A stretch of 64,000 nucleotides of DNA from Pradoshia sp. D12 (GCF_008935075.1 NZ_CP044545.1:3475587-3539586), one strand, 5' to 3'; positions 1-9,649 are shown, numbered from the stretch's first letter. Translations and numbers: made by a program. The notes: generated by a model from the sequence alone, not told the origin.

Positions 1-126
1 TGGAAAGAGCTTTCGTTTGAGTTGCATTATAGGCTAGATGCCTGCAAAAAATGAAGCTAAGTTGCCAATTTAATAGGATCCACTTGAAATTCTATGATTG
101 TATCTTTCATTTAAAACGATTATGAA

Positions 127-1581
127 CTAGTTCTTTACTAATTTTTTTAATTCATCAGCAACAAACTGAACGTTTGTACCGACAATAACCTGCAGACTTT
201 CCCTTCCGGTTATCTTAATACCATGTACACCGGTTGATTTAATTTTATTTTGATCAACCGCTTCCATATTTTTGACTTCCAGTCTAAGGCGAGTTGCACA
301 ATTATCAACAGAAACGATATTTTCTTTCCCACCCAATCCTGTATAAATCTCAGCAGCTAAACTAGCATATTTATTTTCAATAGAGGCCGCAGCAGATTGC
401 ATTCCATTTGCCTCATTCTCCAATTCTTCTCCTCTTCCAGGTGTATTAAGATTAAATTTCACAATAATGAATCGGAACAAGAAATAATAAATGACTGCAA
501 AAATTAATCCCTGGACAATCAGCATATAAGGCTGATTTGCAAGCGGTAATTTGAAACTTAGGGCAAAGTCTATAAAACCAGCACTGAATCCAAACCCCGC
601 TGTCCAATGAAAAGTGGCGGCAACCGCTAGAGAAATTCCTGTCAATACAGCATGGACTAAGTATAATAATGGGGCTGCAAACATAAAAGCAAACTCAAGA
701 GGTTCTGTCACACCTGTAAAAAATGCAGCAAAGCCTGCAGCAAGCATTAAGGAAGCGATCTGTTTCTTATGTTTTGTTTTCGCCGTATGATACATAGCCA
801 ATCCAGCAGCAGGTAACCCAAACATCATTACCGGGAAGAATCCGGCCTGATACATTCCAGTGACACCTTTTACACCTTCACCTTTCCAGAAGTTACTGAT
901 ATCATTAATGCCCGCAACATCAAACCAGAATACTTGGTTTAACGCATGGTGTAGACCGGTTGGTATTAATAATCGATTGAAGAATCCGTAAAGACCGGCA
1001 CCTACAGCTCCCAATTTAGAGATACCTTCACCAAATGAAATCAGTGTTGTATAAACAGGAGGCCAAACAAAGAGTAAAACGATAGAGACAACCAGCATGG
1101 CTAAGGCTGTCATAATTGGTACCAAACGTTTACCGCTAAAGAAAGCCAATGCATCCGGAAGCTTGACATGACTGAATCTGTTATACATGGAAGATGCTAT
1201 AATACCTGATATGATTCCGACAAATGCATTTTTGATTTTATCAAAGCCTGGTTGCACATTTTCTAATTCAATCCCTTTTAACATCGCAACCGTCTCCGGT
1301 GCCAGCAGGGTCGTTACAACTAAAAAGGCAACTAAGCCACTTAAAGCAGCTGAGCCATCCCGATCCTTTGACATTCCAAGCGCCACACCGACTGCAAACA
1401 GGATTGGAATACTGTCTATAATTGATGATCCGGCTTTGATTAAGAAGGCTGCCACAGGACTCTCAGCACCCCAGCCACTCGGGTCAATCCAGTAACCAAG
1501 TCCCATCAAAACAGCAGCAGCAGGCAAAACTGCGACAGGCAACATTAACGAGCCGCCCAGCCTTTGTATATACTTCTTCAC
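127..1581 (-). CDS. nagP: PTS N-acetylglucosamine-type permease, EIICB
   Basis: Membrane permease of the phosphotransferase system that imports and phosphorylates an amino sugar, most likely N-acetylglucosamine. The first ~380 residues are a polytopic EIIC domain with the GLHHALNQVFWFDV region and the TGVTEPLEF motif typical of the glucose/GlcNAc superfamily. A linker leads to a C-terminal EIIB domain whose phospho-accepting Cys428 lies in DNCATRLRLEV. There is no fused EIIA, so phosphate must come from a separate EIIA such as the gene just upstream. The start is GTG with the strong RBS GGAGGGAG; length (484 aa) fits Bacillus NagP. A near-perfect cre sits upstream, implying CcpA repression. 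Glucose or maltose specificity cannot be ruled out by sequence alone. Confidence 0.9.
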   Translation of the reverse strand: MKKYIQRLGGSLMLPVAVLPAAAVLMGLGYWIDPSGWGAESPVAAFLIKAGSSIIDSIPILFAVGVALGMSKDRDGSAALSGLVAFLVVTTLLAPETVAMLKGIELENVQPGFDKIKNAFVGIISGIIASSMYNRFSHVKLPDALAFFSGKRLVPIMTALAMLVVSIVLLFVWPPVYTTLISFGEGISKLGAVGAGLYGFFNRLLIPTGLHHALNQVFWFDVAGINDISNFWKGEGVKGVTGMYQAGFFPVMMFGLPAAGLAMYHTAKTKHKKQIASLMLAAGFAAFFTGVTEPLEFAFMFAAPLLYLVHAVLTGISLAVAATFHWTAGFGFSAGFIDFALSFKLPLANQPYMLIVQGLIFAVIYYFLFRFIIVKFNLNTPGRGEELENEANGMQSAAASIENKYASLAAEIYTGLGGKENIVSVDNCATRLRLEVKNMEAVDQNKIKSTGVHGIKITGRESLQVIVGTNVQFVADELKKLVKN

Positions 1582-1646
1582 TTTACTCCCTCCACTTCTT
1601 TTAATTAGTGAGCTAGACTACGCTTTCAAGCCATAAATTTGACCAG

Positions 1647-1668
1647 ATTTTGAAAACGTTTTCAAAAT
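1647..1668. promoter_or_regulatory. cre site (CcpA operator) upstream of nagP
   Basis: A perfect 22-bp palindrome centred on CG at 1657/1658, with core TGAAAACGTTTTCA, matches the cre consensus WTGNAANCGNWNNCW. It lies 66 bp upstream of the nagP GTG, between the EIIA gene and nagP, where CcpA binding would block nagP transcription. Confidence 0.85.
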
Positions 1669-1723
1669 AATGCACTTTCCTAAAGTTCTCATCACCTCCT
1701 TTCATGTATAATAAAAAATAGTT

Positions 1724-2194
1724 TTAGATTGTCATAATAACCGTTTCACCTTGTGTACACGTTCCCTTACTGCCGTAGGTAATTTCCTTATCGCTATTCA
1801 TCACTATAATTGGAGTAACCGTACTTTCAACTCGCTCCTCTAAATACGCCCAATCCACCTCTATCAACAATTGTCCAGCTCTCACCTGTTCTCCTTCTTT
1901 AACAGAAGGCTGAAATCCTTCTCCATTTAAGGCAACAGTTTCAAGACCAATATGAATTAAGACCTCAATACCAGATTTACTGCGGATCGCAATGGCATGT
2001 TTGGTTGGAGCAATCATGATAATCTCTCCATTAATAGGCGCATATACATGGCCGCCCGATGGCTGAATTGCAATACCTTCTCCCATCATTTTTTGGCTAA
2101 ATACCGGATCGGGAACCTCTTCAATTGAAATAACTGTACCATTTAACGGTGCCACCAAATTATTCTCTTTCTTCTTAAAAAAACTAAATGCCAT
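1724..2194 (-). CDS. PTS glucose-family EIIA, stand-alone
   Basis: Soluble EIIA component of the glucose (Crr) family that accepts phosphate from HPr and passes it to an EIIB. The 156 aa show the whole domain: LNGTVISIEEVPDPVFSQKMMG near the N-terminus, His66 in APTKHAIAI and the phosphorylated His81 in HIGLETVALNGEGF. In Bacillus a single EIIA of this kind (PtsA/YpqE type) can serve several EIICB permeases lacking their own EIIA. It lies directly upstream of nagP, which lacks an EIIA domain, on the same strand with about 140 bp between, so it is the obvious phosphate donor for NagP. Whether the two genes share a transcript is unclear because the cre lies between them. Confidence 0.92.
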   Translation of the reverse strand: MAFSFFKKKENNLVAPLNGTVISIEEVPDPVFSQKMMGEGIAIQPSGGHVYAPINGEIIMIAPTKHAIAIRSKSGIEVLIHIGLETVALNGEGFQPSVKEGEQVRAGQLLIEVDWAYLEERVESTVTPIIVMNSDKEITYGSKGTCTQGETVIMTI

Positions 2195-2269
2195 TCTTAA
2201 TTGCTCCTCTCTGTCTATAGATATGAATTGTATTTAGAAATTAATCTTCATCCTGTCCCATTGACCAAA

Positions 2270-2329
2270 AAAAGGCATGGCGGAATTAGAAATAGGTTAC
2301 TACTAACCTATCACTATACCACCATGCCT
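2270..2329 (-). terminator. Composite hairpin terminator after ydbT
   Basis: Outer arms AGGCATGG (2273-2280) and CCATGCCT (2322-2329) enclose an inner perfect hairpin ATAGGTTA-CTAC-TAACCTAT (2292-2311). Read on the minus strand it is followed by a run of T (plus-strand A run ending at 2273). It ends the ydbS-ydbT transcript and insulates the EIIA gene. Confidence 0.75.
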
Positions 2330-2419
2330 GATCGTATCAGTTACATGTGAGACAGATAACATTTCTATCTCCATAGTATCATTTTTCCTATGTAAATTAC
2401 AGGATAATTTTGGATGCAC

Positions 2420-3862
2420 TTACAATCTTTTTATATTTTCACTACCCTTATACCATTCATGAAATTCGACAACGACTTCCTTTGGTACATCAGGTAATGA
2501 AGTAATGACAACCGGCTTGGAGCGATTGGTGAATTCCAATGTAGCCACGTTAAATTTACGCTGCAGCCATGAATATTTACTCACGGTTTGCTGAATATTC
2601 TTACGTTTTGTTAAAAAGGTTTCTGTAATTAAACCGCCATTTCGTACTTGGATGAAAGCATCCGTTTGCAAATAGCTTGTAAATTTATAATTAAGGAGGC
2701 GGAGAATCAGCTCAATTACAAATACACCTATCGCCAACCAAATCCAGTCTTTCTTGAATAAAAAGAGACCGATCAAAGCAGCAATCGTCCAGTAATAAGG
2801 GCGAATTAGCCTTAGCCATAATACGTGCTTCGGTAAATGAGTCATTTCTTCTTCAATATGATAATCTGGCAATAATTCATTCGTTAACGAATAGGCTTCA
2901 TGCTTTGGTAAAAATGGATAAAGTGAACTAATCTCCTGTTCACTACTCTCTGTTTGGCCGGCACTTACTACCTTGACCTCGGCCATCCCCAGAAGACGCT
3001 TGATTAAAGACTGTTTAATCGTAATCGCCTGAACCCTGCTTTTTTGTATAGAAAAAGTGTTTCTGTTCAACACTCCTTTAGAAATATAAATCCTTTGATT
3101 ATCACCGGCTATTTCATAATTCCCATACTTGATGACAGTTTGGATATATCCTATTCCAAAAGAAAGAAGAAGCGCAATTATAATCAACGGAACCAATAAA
3201 CCTAAGTGATTCATAAAGTAGGTAAACACTGCTTTAGTGGATTCCTCTACATTAAAAAAATCATCAATATTTGAGTACACAGCTGCCAGAAGAGGGAAAA
3301 TGGCTAGAAAACTGAATGACGTCAGCGCAGCTTTTAGGTTATCTTTTTGAGTGGAGCGGAAGTAGATCTGTTTTTCAACGACTTCTTCTTCTTTTGCTTC
3401 ATCTAACCGATTGGAATTTTTCCTGTATACTAAATCAAGGATGCGATCCGCTTCCTCTGAACTAACAGCCTCAAAGATTAGAGTCGATTCGTCATCCGTA
3501 GTCCCGGTTTCAAGTTTAATCGTTGTTAGCCCAAGCAGCTTATGAATAAAGTTTGTTTGAATATGATGGTCCTGAATTCGTTCATAGGTTGTTGTACGCA
3601 GCTTTTTAACCAACACACCCTCATGAAGAACGATCGCTTCTTCGTTCAATTCATAGGTATTTGAATACCATTTTAATGGAATGTATATAAGGGCCCAGGC
3701 AACAACAGCCCAAAATGCATATCGCGCCCATACAACCCAACCGGTCTCTGTGCCAGCATTTAAAATAAATAGGAAGATGATAATAAATAAGAGACTTTTA
3801 ATAAATGAAACGATTTCTATAAGAATCCAGGCAGGATGCTGTCTTTTTTTAGAGTGATTCAT
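2420..3862 (-). CDS. ydbT: Bacterial PH-domain membrane protein YdbT
   Basis: Membrane protein of the bPH2 (DUF304) family, 480 aa. It alternates hydrophobic pairs (residues ~15-65, ~180-245, ~350-390) with three soluble PH-like modules recognised by phrases such as YELNEEAIVLHEGVLVKK, YEIAGDNQRIYISKG and TDAFIQVRNGGL. The second gene of a two-gene unit: its ATG overlaps the stop of ydbS by four bases (ATGA), so the two are translationally coupled and probably form a complex. In B. subtilis the pair is linked to sigma-W and resistance to the antimicrobial amylocyclicin. Biochemical role is unknown. Confidence 0.85.
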   Translation of the reverse strand: MNHSKKRQHPAWILIEIVSFIKSLLFIIIFLFILNAGTETGWVVWARYAFWAVVAWALIYIPLKWYSNTYELNEEAIVLHEGVLVKKLRTTTYERIQDHHIQTNFIHKLLGLTTIKLETGTTDDESTLIFEAVSSEEADRILDLVYRKNSNRLDEAKEEEVVEKQIYFRSTQKDNLKAALTSFSFLAIFPLLAAVYSNIDDFFNVEESTKAVFTYFMNHLGLLVPLIIIALLLSFGIGYIQTVIKYGNYEIAGDNQRIYISKGVLNRNTFSIQKSRVQAITIKQSLIKRLLGMAEVKVVSAGQTESSEQEISSLYPFLPKHEAYSLTNELLPDYHIEEEMTHLPKHVLWLRLIRPYYWTIAALIGLFLFKKDWIWLAIGVFVIELILRLLNYKFTSYLQTDAFIQVRNGGLITETFLTKRKNIQQTVSKYSWLQRKFNVATLEFTNRSKPVVITSLPDVPKEVVVEFHEWYKGSENIKRL

Positions 3863-4377
3863 AACTCCTGCTCCATTCCTTTTTCATCACGGTCTTTAAC
3901 CTTCGCGAAAATCGCAATTTGCTCCCTTAAAGCGATCGCTTGTTCAGCTGGTATCGCTGGAATCGTATGATTTGTAGTTGTGGTTCCTATTTCAACATCA
4001 TAAAGCTGATACTTTCGTAAGAAGGGACCTTGATGTGTCGATACATATTCTACTTTTGCCATCGGAATCACAATGTGCTCTACAATAAAATGGCCACGCT
4101 TCAATTGAACGTATTCCTCGTCAATCTCGTATCTCCAGGTTTTATATTTATAGTACGGTTCAAATAAAATTTCATAAATAGCTGAAAGCACTGTCAAACC
4201 TATAAGCACGATTAAAGTATAGGTGATCCACGTTTTCCATTCATACATTTCAGATAGATACCATAATACCCCAGCTACGAGGATAGTGGCTCCATGCCCA
4301 AGTGTTTTGGACAGCCTCCAAACCAATATACTGTCCTTCGATATTCTCTGCGTCGGTTCTTGAATCTGTAAATACAT
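3859..4377 (-). CDS. ydbS: Bacterial PH-domain membrane protein YdbS
   Basis: Small bPH2/DUF304 protein of 172 aa: two transmembrane helices at ~28-45 and ~52-70 followed by one PH-like domain containing YEIDEEYVQLKRGHFIVEHIVIPMAKVEYVSTHQGP, which matches the diagnostic pattern of the family. First gene of the coupled ydbST pair. ATG start with a GTGGAG-type RBS. Function is inferred only from the partner family in B. subtilis (peptide-antibiotic resistance). Confidence 0.85.
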   Translation of the reverse strand: MYLQIQEPTQRISKDSILVWRLSKTLGHGATILVAGVLWYLSEMYEWKTWITYTLIVLIGLTVLSAIYEILFEPYYKYKTWRYEIDEEYVQLKRGHFIVEHIVIPMAKVEYVSTHQGPFLRKYQLYDVEIGTTTTNHTIPAIPAEQAIALREQIAIFAKVKDRDEKGMEQEL

Positions 4378-4489
4378 TGCTCCACATCCCTGCTTATCTT
4401 TTACTATCTATACGTGAGGATAGATATTTACTCTGTTATGCTCCTATCCCTTATTTCGACAAAAAACCTTCTATTCCTTTCAATCAAAT

Positions 4490-4518
4490 AAAAAAACCCG
4501 GTAACTAGCCTTACCGAG
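4490..4518 (-). terminator. Terminator of the epimerase gene
   Basis: CGGTAA (4499-4504) pairs with TTACCG (4511-4516); the minus-strand transcript then runs into seven U (plus A run 4490-4496). Confidence 0.75.
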
Positions 4519-4534
4519 TTGTATCCTTCCAGGT

Positions 4535-5380
4535 TTATCCCAGCTTGATTGAGATACTGCATTTAGCCTGTAACTCATCGTGCGCAGGTAAACGAACAAC
4601 ACCTTCCATCTGTTCAAATCCACCAGGTAATGCCATCCATGGTTCAAGACATACATATTGATTTGGCCGTTCTGACCACACAACAATGGTAGTAAAGTCG
4701 TTGCTATACTCTACTTCTATAGTGTCTTGATTATTACTTAGTCTGGATATCCCTTCAGATACCGGATTGAAATTCTTTGCATCCTGAATAGGTAAATCTT
4801 TTAGATTTTCTTCGTACTTTTTTGTTATGCCATCTTCATTATCAACATATTGAGTTGCTGGAATTTCATAACGACTGTTTGGATGATTCGCATTAAAATA
4901 AGGATGAAAACCAGCATAGAATGGCATGGTTTCTGATGATAAATTTTTGTAGGTTTGGTAGATACTTAGTTTTCCGTCTTCCAATTTATACGTAAATTCT
5001 AGAGAAAAATGAAAAGGGTATTGTTTAAAGCTTTCTTCATCATCCTGCAGTTGTAAAGTAGCCCAATTTGAAGCTTGATCGATTACTTTCCAAGCTTTAT
5101 TCCGGGCAAATCCATGCTGTCGCATTGTATATGTATGTCCGTTTAATTGATATTCATTGTTTGGTAATGGACCACAGATTGGAAACAGAACCGGGTTTCC
5201 TCCGCGGATATTTTTTGCTGGATCCGCAAACGTTTCCTCTTGTAAATATAAAATGTCCTTTCCATGAAGAGTTAGCTGAATTAAGATGCCCCCTCTTTCC
5301 GGACATAAAACCGCTCTTGAATCTGTGGCTTTTTCCGTAAGAACGATTACGTTATAACCCGCCATTACTTCCATCGTCAT
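4535..5380 (-). CDS. Aldose 1-epimerase family protein
   Basis: Galactose-mutarotase fold enzyme of the LacX/hexose-6-phosphate epimerase-like group, expected to interconvert alpha and beta anomers of a sugar or sugar phosphate. Seen: GGNPVLFPICGPLPNNEY near residue 60, the MRQHGFARNKAW motif with the conserved His, YAGFHPYFN with a second conserved His, and a C-terminal LEPWMALPGGF. The ATG at 5380 is chosen because AAGGAG lies 8 bp before it; the upstream GTG at 5389 overlaps that RBS. Monocistronic, closed by its own terminator. The true substrate is unknown; the HGFAR motif favours a phosphorylated or small sugar. Confidence 0.82.
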   Translation of the reverse strand: MTMEVMAGYNVIVLTEKATDSRAVLCPERGGILIQLTLHGKDILYLQEETFADPAKNIRGGNPVLFPICGPLPNNEYQLNGHTYTMRQHGFARNKAWKVIDQASNWATLQLQDDEESFKQYPFHFSLEFTYKLEDGKLSIYQTYKNLSSETMPFYAGFHPYFNANHPNSRYEIPATQYVDNEDGITKKYEENLKDLPIQDAKNFNPVSEGISRLSNNQDTIEVEYSNDFTTIVVWSERPNQYVCLEPWMALPGGFEQMEGVVRLPAHDELQAKCSISIKLG

Positions 5381-5461
5381 TCCGTTCACTCCTTAAACCT
5401 AAATTGATTTATATTTGTGAATTATACCACAATTCATACTCATATTGATTAATGGCTAGAC

Positions 5462-5511
5462 AAAAAAACACAGTTTCGTTAGCAAACTAGGTTGCTAGGA
5501 AACTGTGTTTT
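5462..5511 (-). terminator. Terminator of swrC
   Basis: A 13-bp perfect stem, 5465-5477 with 5499-5511, carries A and T runs at both ends, so it can act on either strand; it lies 8 bp past the swrC stop. Confidence 0.85.
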
Positions 5512-5518
5512 TAGTTGT

Positions 5519-8500
5519 TTAGTCTTCTACTATATCCTTACGATTCTTCTTAAGCATTTTAGAAAGTACCTCATAAACAATCGGTACTACTACTAAAGTT
5601 AATAGCGTGGAACTAATCAAACCGCCAATAACGGTAATAGCCAGGTCTTTTGAAACAAGACCTCCACCGCCGCCATCACCGAGTGCCATTGGTATCATTG
5701 CACCAATTGTAGCAATAGCAGTCATGAGAATTGGGCGCAATCTTGTTGCTCCAGCCTCAAGAATGGCTTCACGCATCTTCATTCCTTCACGTTCCATGTG
5801 AATGATACGGTCAACTAACACTATGGCATTTGTAACAACAATACCAATTAACATTAACAGACCCATCATAACAGATACAGAAATGGTTTGATCAGTTAGA
5901 TATAATCCAACAAATGAACCTATTACTGCAAATGGCAAGGAGAACAGAATGGCAAATGGCGCCAATCCTTCACGGAATGTGACAACTAGGATAAAGTAGA
6001 CAATTGCAACTGCTGCAATCATGGCCACCCCTAGCTGTGTAAATGTCTCAGTCATATCTGCTGCAACGCCCGCAACTCCCGTCGTTACACCCTTAGGTAG
6101 ATCGAGTTTATCCACTTCTTCATCTGCTGCAGTTGAAGCCTTGGATACATCTTCACCGATAATGGTTGCAGACACAGTCGCATAATACTCACCTTCAGAA
6201 CGAGCTAATGTGTTGAGTGTTGTGCCTTCTTCAACTTTTACTAACTCGGATAAAGGCATTGCCGTACCCTGTGCAGTTGGTATTGGCGTTTTCAGTAAGT
6301 CATCCATTGATTTCGGATCAGCTTTCGCTTCACGTTGAACGACTACCTCTATATCATTGCCATCATTTTCAACTGTCGTTAATACTTCTTTTTGATCAGA
6401 TGCATTTAGTGCCATAACAATTTGGCCAGTAGTTAAACCATATTGCAGGACATCCGCCTGATCCACATTTAATACGTGCTCAACATATGGATCCTCGGCA
6501 TCAGAAGTCACATCTTCAACTTCATCCACATTACCGAGAGCGCCTTCCACTTGTTTAACAGCATTCTGCAGATCATCCAAGTCCTTACTGTAAATCGTGT
6601 AGCTTACTTCATTGGATGACATGCCGCCCATAGCTGCAAAGTCTTGCAGCTTCCATTCACCTGATTGGCCGATATTAAGTAAATATTCTTCAACTTCTTC
6701 TTTTGCCTCACTGAAGTTTTCCATATCAGGATCAAAGATGAGGAACATTAATGCTCCGCCAGCACCGCCGCCCATAGCCATAGATGCTGCCATATCAGCA
6801 GAATCAGAATCGTTTACGGATATCTGGATTGTATCTATATCTTTCCGATCCATTAACTTCTCTTCGACTTGCTCAATGTTTTTCAATGTATCTTCCTGTA
6901 ACTCACCAGTAGCTGGTGTGTACGTAATATACATTGTTTTCTCTTCCTGTGATCCCATAAAGCTGAATCCAATTAACGGTGTTAAGGCTATTGAACCAAC
7001 TAGCAGAACAACAGCGATAATGGAGGTGATGATTTTATGGTTCAGCACCTTCGCCAATACACCTTTATACCATAATGCTAGTTTACCTACTTCTTTATGC
7101 TGACCTTCTTTTCTTTCACCATATATTCCTTTACGGAATAAGAAGTGAGATAGTGCCGGAACAATTGTAATGGCCACGATTAACGATGCAATCAAGGCAA
7201 ATGACATTGTTAAGGCGAATGGCATGAACAATTCTCCTACCATACCACCAATGAAGACCATTGGGGCAAATACTGCTATCGTTACTAATGTTGAAGACAA
7301 TATAGGCTTGAACATTTCAAGCGTTGCTTCACGAATCAGTGCACGCCCTCTAAGCTTCTCTTCTTTCAAGTGCATTCTTCGATAAATATTTTCCACAACG
7401 ACAATGGAGTCATCAATTACCCGTCCAATCGCAACCGTAATCGCACCAAGTGTCATGATATTTAAAGTAATATCCATCCAATTCAAGAGCAACAATGCCA
7501 TGAAAATGGATACTGGTATAGAGATAATGGATATAATCGTAGATTTGATATCCCGTAAAAATAACAAGATAACCAGAATCGCAATTAATCCGCCAAATAA
7601 AGCTTTTTCAATCATCGTAAATACAGAGTCTTCAATTGGTTTACCCTGGTCAAGCGTAACATCGATCTTCAATCCATCGATTGCCTTCTCCTGGTCATCA
7701 ATTAAATCTTTAACAGCATTCACGACTGTCACGGTATTTGCTTCCTGCCCTTTAACGATTTGAATCGCTATGGCATCCTTACCGTTCGTACGTGAAACGG
7801 ATTCTACTTTACCAACCGTTTCAATTTTTGCAATGTCACTCAATTTCACAAATGGCGTTGGATTTTCCGCAGATGGTGTAACTGGAATGACCATGTTTTT
7901 CAGGCCATCAACTGTTTTTAGTTTACCATCTACATAAACCGCTTCTTCGCCTTCCTCAAACTCATAAAGACCGAGTGAAAGCTCCATATCACTCGCCTGA
8001 ATCATTTCCTTCACTTTGTCTTCAGTCAGTCCAAATTGCTTCATCTTTTCCTGATCGTAACTGAAGTTTACTTCTTCTATATGCTGTCCTGTGATAGTTG
8101 CAGAAGCTACACCATCAATATCTTCAATCTTAGGCAGGATTGTATCTTCAACAGTCGAGGTTAAATCTACAATGTCCTCTTCCTCACTGCTGATGGATAA
8201 GGATAGAATCGGCATCATATTCATACTGATTGCCATAATAGATGGTTCTTCAGCATCCTCCGGCATTTTTACTCCGTCAATAGATGATTCAAGCTGACGC
8301 TTTTTCTCATCCATATCTACTCCGTACTCATACTCTACCTGAACCTGAGATACACTGGATGATGAATTGGAATATACGGCATTGACATCTTCAAGTCCTT
8401 CTATTGCCTTCTCCATTGGAATGGAGACTTCATTCATTACTTGCTCTGGAGCAGCACCGGGATATACACCCATTACAATTAAGTAAGGAATAGATATATC

Positions 8501-8617
8501 TGGAATTGACTCCATTTTCATTCTTGTACCTGAATAGATTCCTGATGCTGTAATAATAATCGTTAATAGCCACACGGCCAGTTTATTTCCTAAAACAAAG
8601 TTGACTAACCCCTTCAC
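5519..8617 (-). CDS. swrC: RND family efflux transporter SwrC
   Basis: Large proton-driven efflux pump of the AcrB/HAE1 superfamily, 1032 aa, exporting lipopeptides such as surfactin or other amphiphiles in B. subtilis (SwrC/YerP). It has the duplicated RND plan: one helix at ~12-30, a large extracytoplasmic loop, a helix bundle at ~335-540, a second loop, and a bundle at ~860-1020. The proton-relay Asp pair is visible in AIGRVIDDSIVVVENIYRRM. No membrane-fusion or outer-membrane partner is nearby, as usual in Gram-positives. Start is GTG with RBS GGAAGGTG. Its promoter overlaps that of the divergent TetR gene yerO, the same arrangement as in B. subtilis. Confidence 0.9.
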   Translation of the reverse strand: MKGLVNFVLGNKLAVWLLTIIITASGIYSGTRMKMESIPDISIPYLIVMGVYPGAAPEQVMNEVSIPMEKAIEGLEDVNAVYSNSSSSVSQVQVEYEYGVDMDEKKRQLESSIDGVKMPEDAEEPSIMAISMNMMPILSLSISSEEEDIVDLTSTVEDTILPKIEDIDGVASATITGQHIEEVNFSYDQEKMKQFGLTEDKVKEMIQASDMELSLGLYEFEEGEEAVYVDGKLKTVDGLKNMVIPVTPSAENPTPFVKLSDIAKIETVGKVESVSRTNGKDAIAIQIVKGQEANTVTVVNAVKDLIDDQEKAIDGLKIDVTLDQGKPIEDSVFTMIEKALFGGLIAILVILLFLRDIKSTIISIISIPVSIFMALLLLNWMDITLNIMTLGAITVAIGRVIDDSIVVVENIYRRMHLKEEKLRGRALIREATLEMFKPILSSTLVTIAVFAPMVFIGGMVGELFMPFALTMSFALIASLIVAITIVPALSHFLFRKGIYGERKEGQHKEVGKLALWYKGVLAKVLNHKIITSIIAVVLLVGSIALTPLIGFSFMGSQEEKTMYITYTPATGELQEDTLKNIEQVEEKLMDRKDIDTIQISVNDSDSADMAASMAMGGGAGGALMFLIFDPDMENFSEAKEEVEEYLLNIGQSGEWKLQDFAAMGGMSSNEVSYTIYSKDLDDLQNAVKQVEGALGNVDEVEDVTSDAEDPYVEHVLNVDQADVLQYGLTTGQIVMALNASDQKEVLTTVENDGNDIEVVVQREAKADPKSMDDLLKTPIPTAQGTAMPLSELVKVEEGTTLNTLARSEGEYYATVSATIIGEDVSKASTAADEEVDKLDLPKGVTTGVAGVAADMTETFTQLGVAMIAAVAIVYFILVVTFREGLAPFAILFSLPFAVIGSFVGLYLTDQTISVSVMMGLLMLIGIVVTNAIVLVDRIIHMEREGMKMREAILEAGATRLRPILMTAIATIGAMIPMALGDGGGGGLVSKDLAITVIGGLISSTLLTLVVVPIVYEVLSKMLKKNRKDIVED

Positions 8618-8653
8618 CCTTACACCTTCCTTTAACTAAAAAAATTCAAACAA

Positions 8654-8706
8654 TTGACTCAATTCCTACAATTAATTATAATAATGACTGGTTGGTCAGA
8701 TGTCAA
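8654..8706. promoter_or_regulatory. Overlapping divergent promoters of swrC and yerO with TetR-type operator
   Basis: Plus strand: TTGACT (8654-8659), 17-bp spacer, TATAAT (8677-8682), driving yerO. Minus strand: TTGACA (8706-8701), 17-bp spacer, TATTAT (8683-8678), driving swrC. The imperfect palindrome TGACTGGTTGGTCA (8685-8698) fills the swrC spacer and covers the yerO start point, so one bound repressor should silence both promoters. Confidence 0.8.
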
Positions 8707-8728
8707 CTAAATGAACAGGGGTGTCGGC

Positions 8729-9562
8729 ATGGTTAAAAAACAATTAATAATGGAAAGGGCCTTTGAGCTTTTCGCAAAGAATGGAATTGAAGCAACATCT
8801 GTTCAACAAATAACGGAAGTATGCGGAATCTCAAAAGGCGCATTCTACCTATCTTATAAATCTAAGGATGAATTAGTTTATGCACTTATTGATTACTTCC
8901 TGAGCGATATGGCAGCGAATATTGAACAGGCGGTCAGTGAATCTAATTCAGACCATTCACTGCTTTATCATTTTTATTTTAATATTTTTAGTTCGTATCA
9001 AAGCCATTCCAACTTTGCAAAGGTTTTAATAACAGAACAATTTACCTCCTGTAGTATGGAATTATTTGAACAGTTATCAAAATATGATCAATTTATGAAC
9101 TCTATTATATTCTCTATTGTTGACCGACAATTTCCAAATGTGGATGATTCGATGCGACCAGATTTGGTTTATACCATTAAAAGTTTCTCTAAACTATATG
9201 CAGAGCTATTCATATCAAATTATCCTTTTGAGCTTGATACAGTATGCAAATCGTTAGTTGAAAAGGTAACCATTCTAGCTAACCAGGCAGACATTCCGCT
9301 TATTTCAGCAGAATATTTAACCTATACAAGCTCAAAATCTATCATTCCTACCAAGGGGGAACTGGTGGATTTGCTCACTGCAAAAAAGGATGAAATATCA
9401 GATCAAACCATACAGCAATCATTAGAGCTATTAAAAGATGATTTATTGAACCCCCAATATCCAGGAGTCATCATTCAAGGGCTACTAAAAAACTTAAAGG
9501 CAAATTCCCACACTAAATGGACTGCTTATTTATATGAAACATATTTGGAGACATTACAATAA
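8729..9562 (+). CDS. yerO: TetR/AcrR family regulator YerO
   Basis: Repressor, 277 aa from the chosen start. An N-terminal TetR helix-turn-helix (residues ~4-50: ERAFELFAKNGIEATSVQQITEVCGISKGAFYLSYKSKDELV) is followed by a long helical ligand-binding region. It is divergent to swrC, as YerO is to SwrC/YerP in B. subtilis, so it most likely senses a pump substrate and controls swrC and itself. ATG 8729 is preferred over ATG 8711 because CAGGGGTG lies 5-6 bp before it, while the upstream ATG has no RBS. Confidence 0.87.
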   Translation: MVKKQLIMERAFELFAKNGIEATSVQQITEVCGISKGAFYLSYKSKDELVYALIDYFLSDMAANIEQAVSESNSDHSLLYHFYFNIFSSYQSHSNFAKVLITEQFTSCSMELFEQLSKYDQFMNSIIFSIVDRQFPNVDDSMRPDLVYTIKSFSKLYAELFISNYPFELDTVCKSLVEKVTILANQADIPLISAEYLTYTSSKSIIPTKGELVDLLTAKKDEISDQTIQQSLELLKDDLLNPQYPGVIIQGLLKNLKANSHTKWTAYLYETYLETLQ

Positions 9563-9586
9563 ATTTTAACAACCGGAATTATTCAT

Positions 9587-9622
9587 AAATCCCAAACGCA
9601 GAAAATGCCTGGGATTTTATTT
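9587..9622 (+). terminator. Terminator of yerO
   Basis: AAATCCCA (9587-9594) pairs with TGGGATTT (9610-9617), followed by TTATTTAT. Confidence 0.6.
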
Positions 9623-9649
9623 ATACTTATTGATAGTTCCATATCAAAT

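Noticed and set aside
1-126. Possible terminator or gene end left of nagP
   Set aside because: No stable hairpin with a T run and no coding frame could be supported in the first 126 bases.
6612-7763. Several plus-strand frames of 70-160 codons opposite swrC
   Set aside because: They are antisense to a full-length RND pump, lack ribosome binding sites and encode no recognisable protein.
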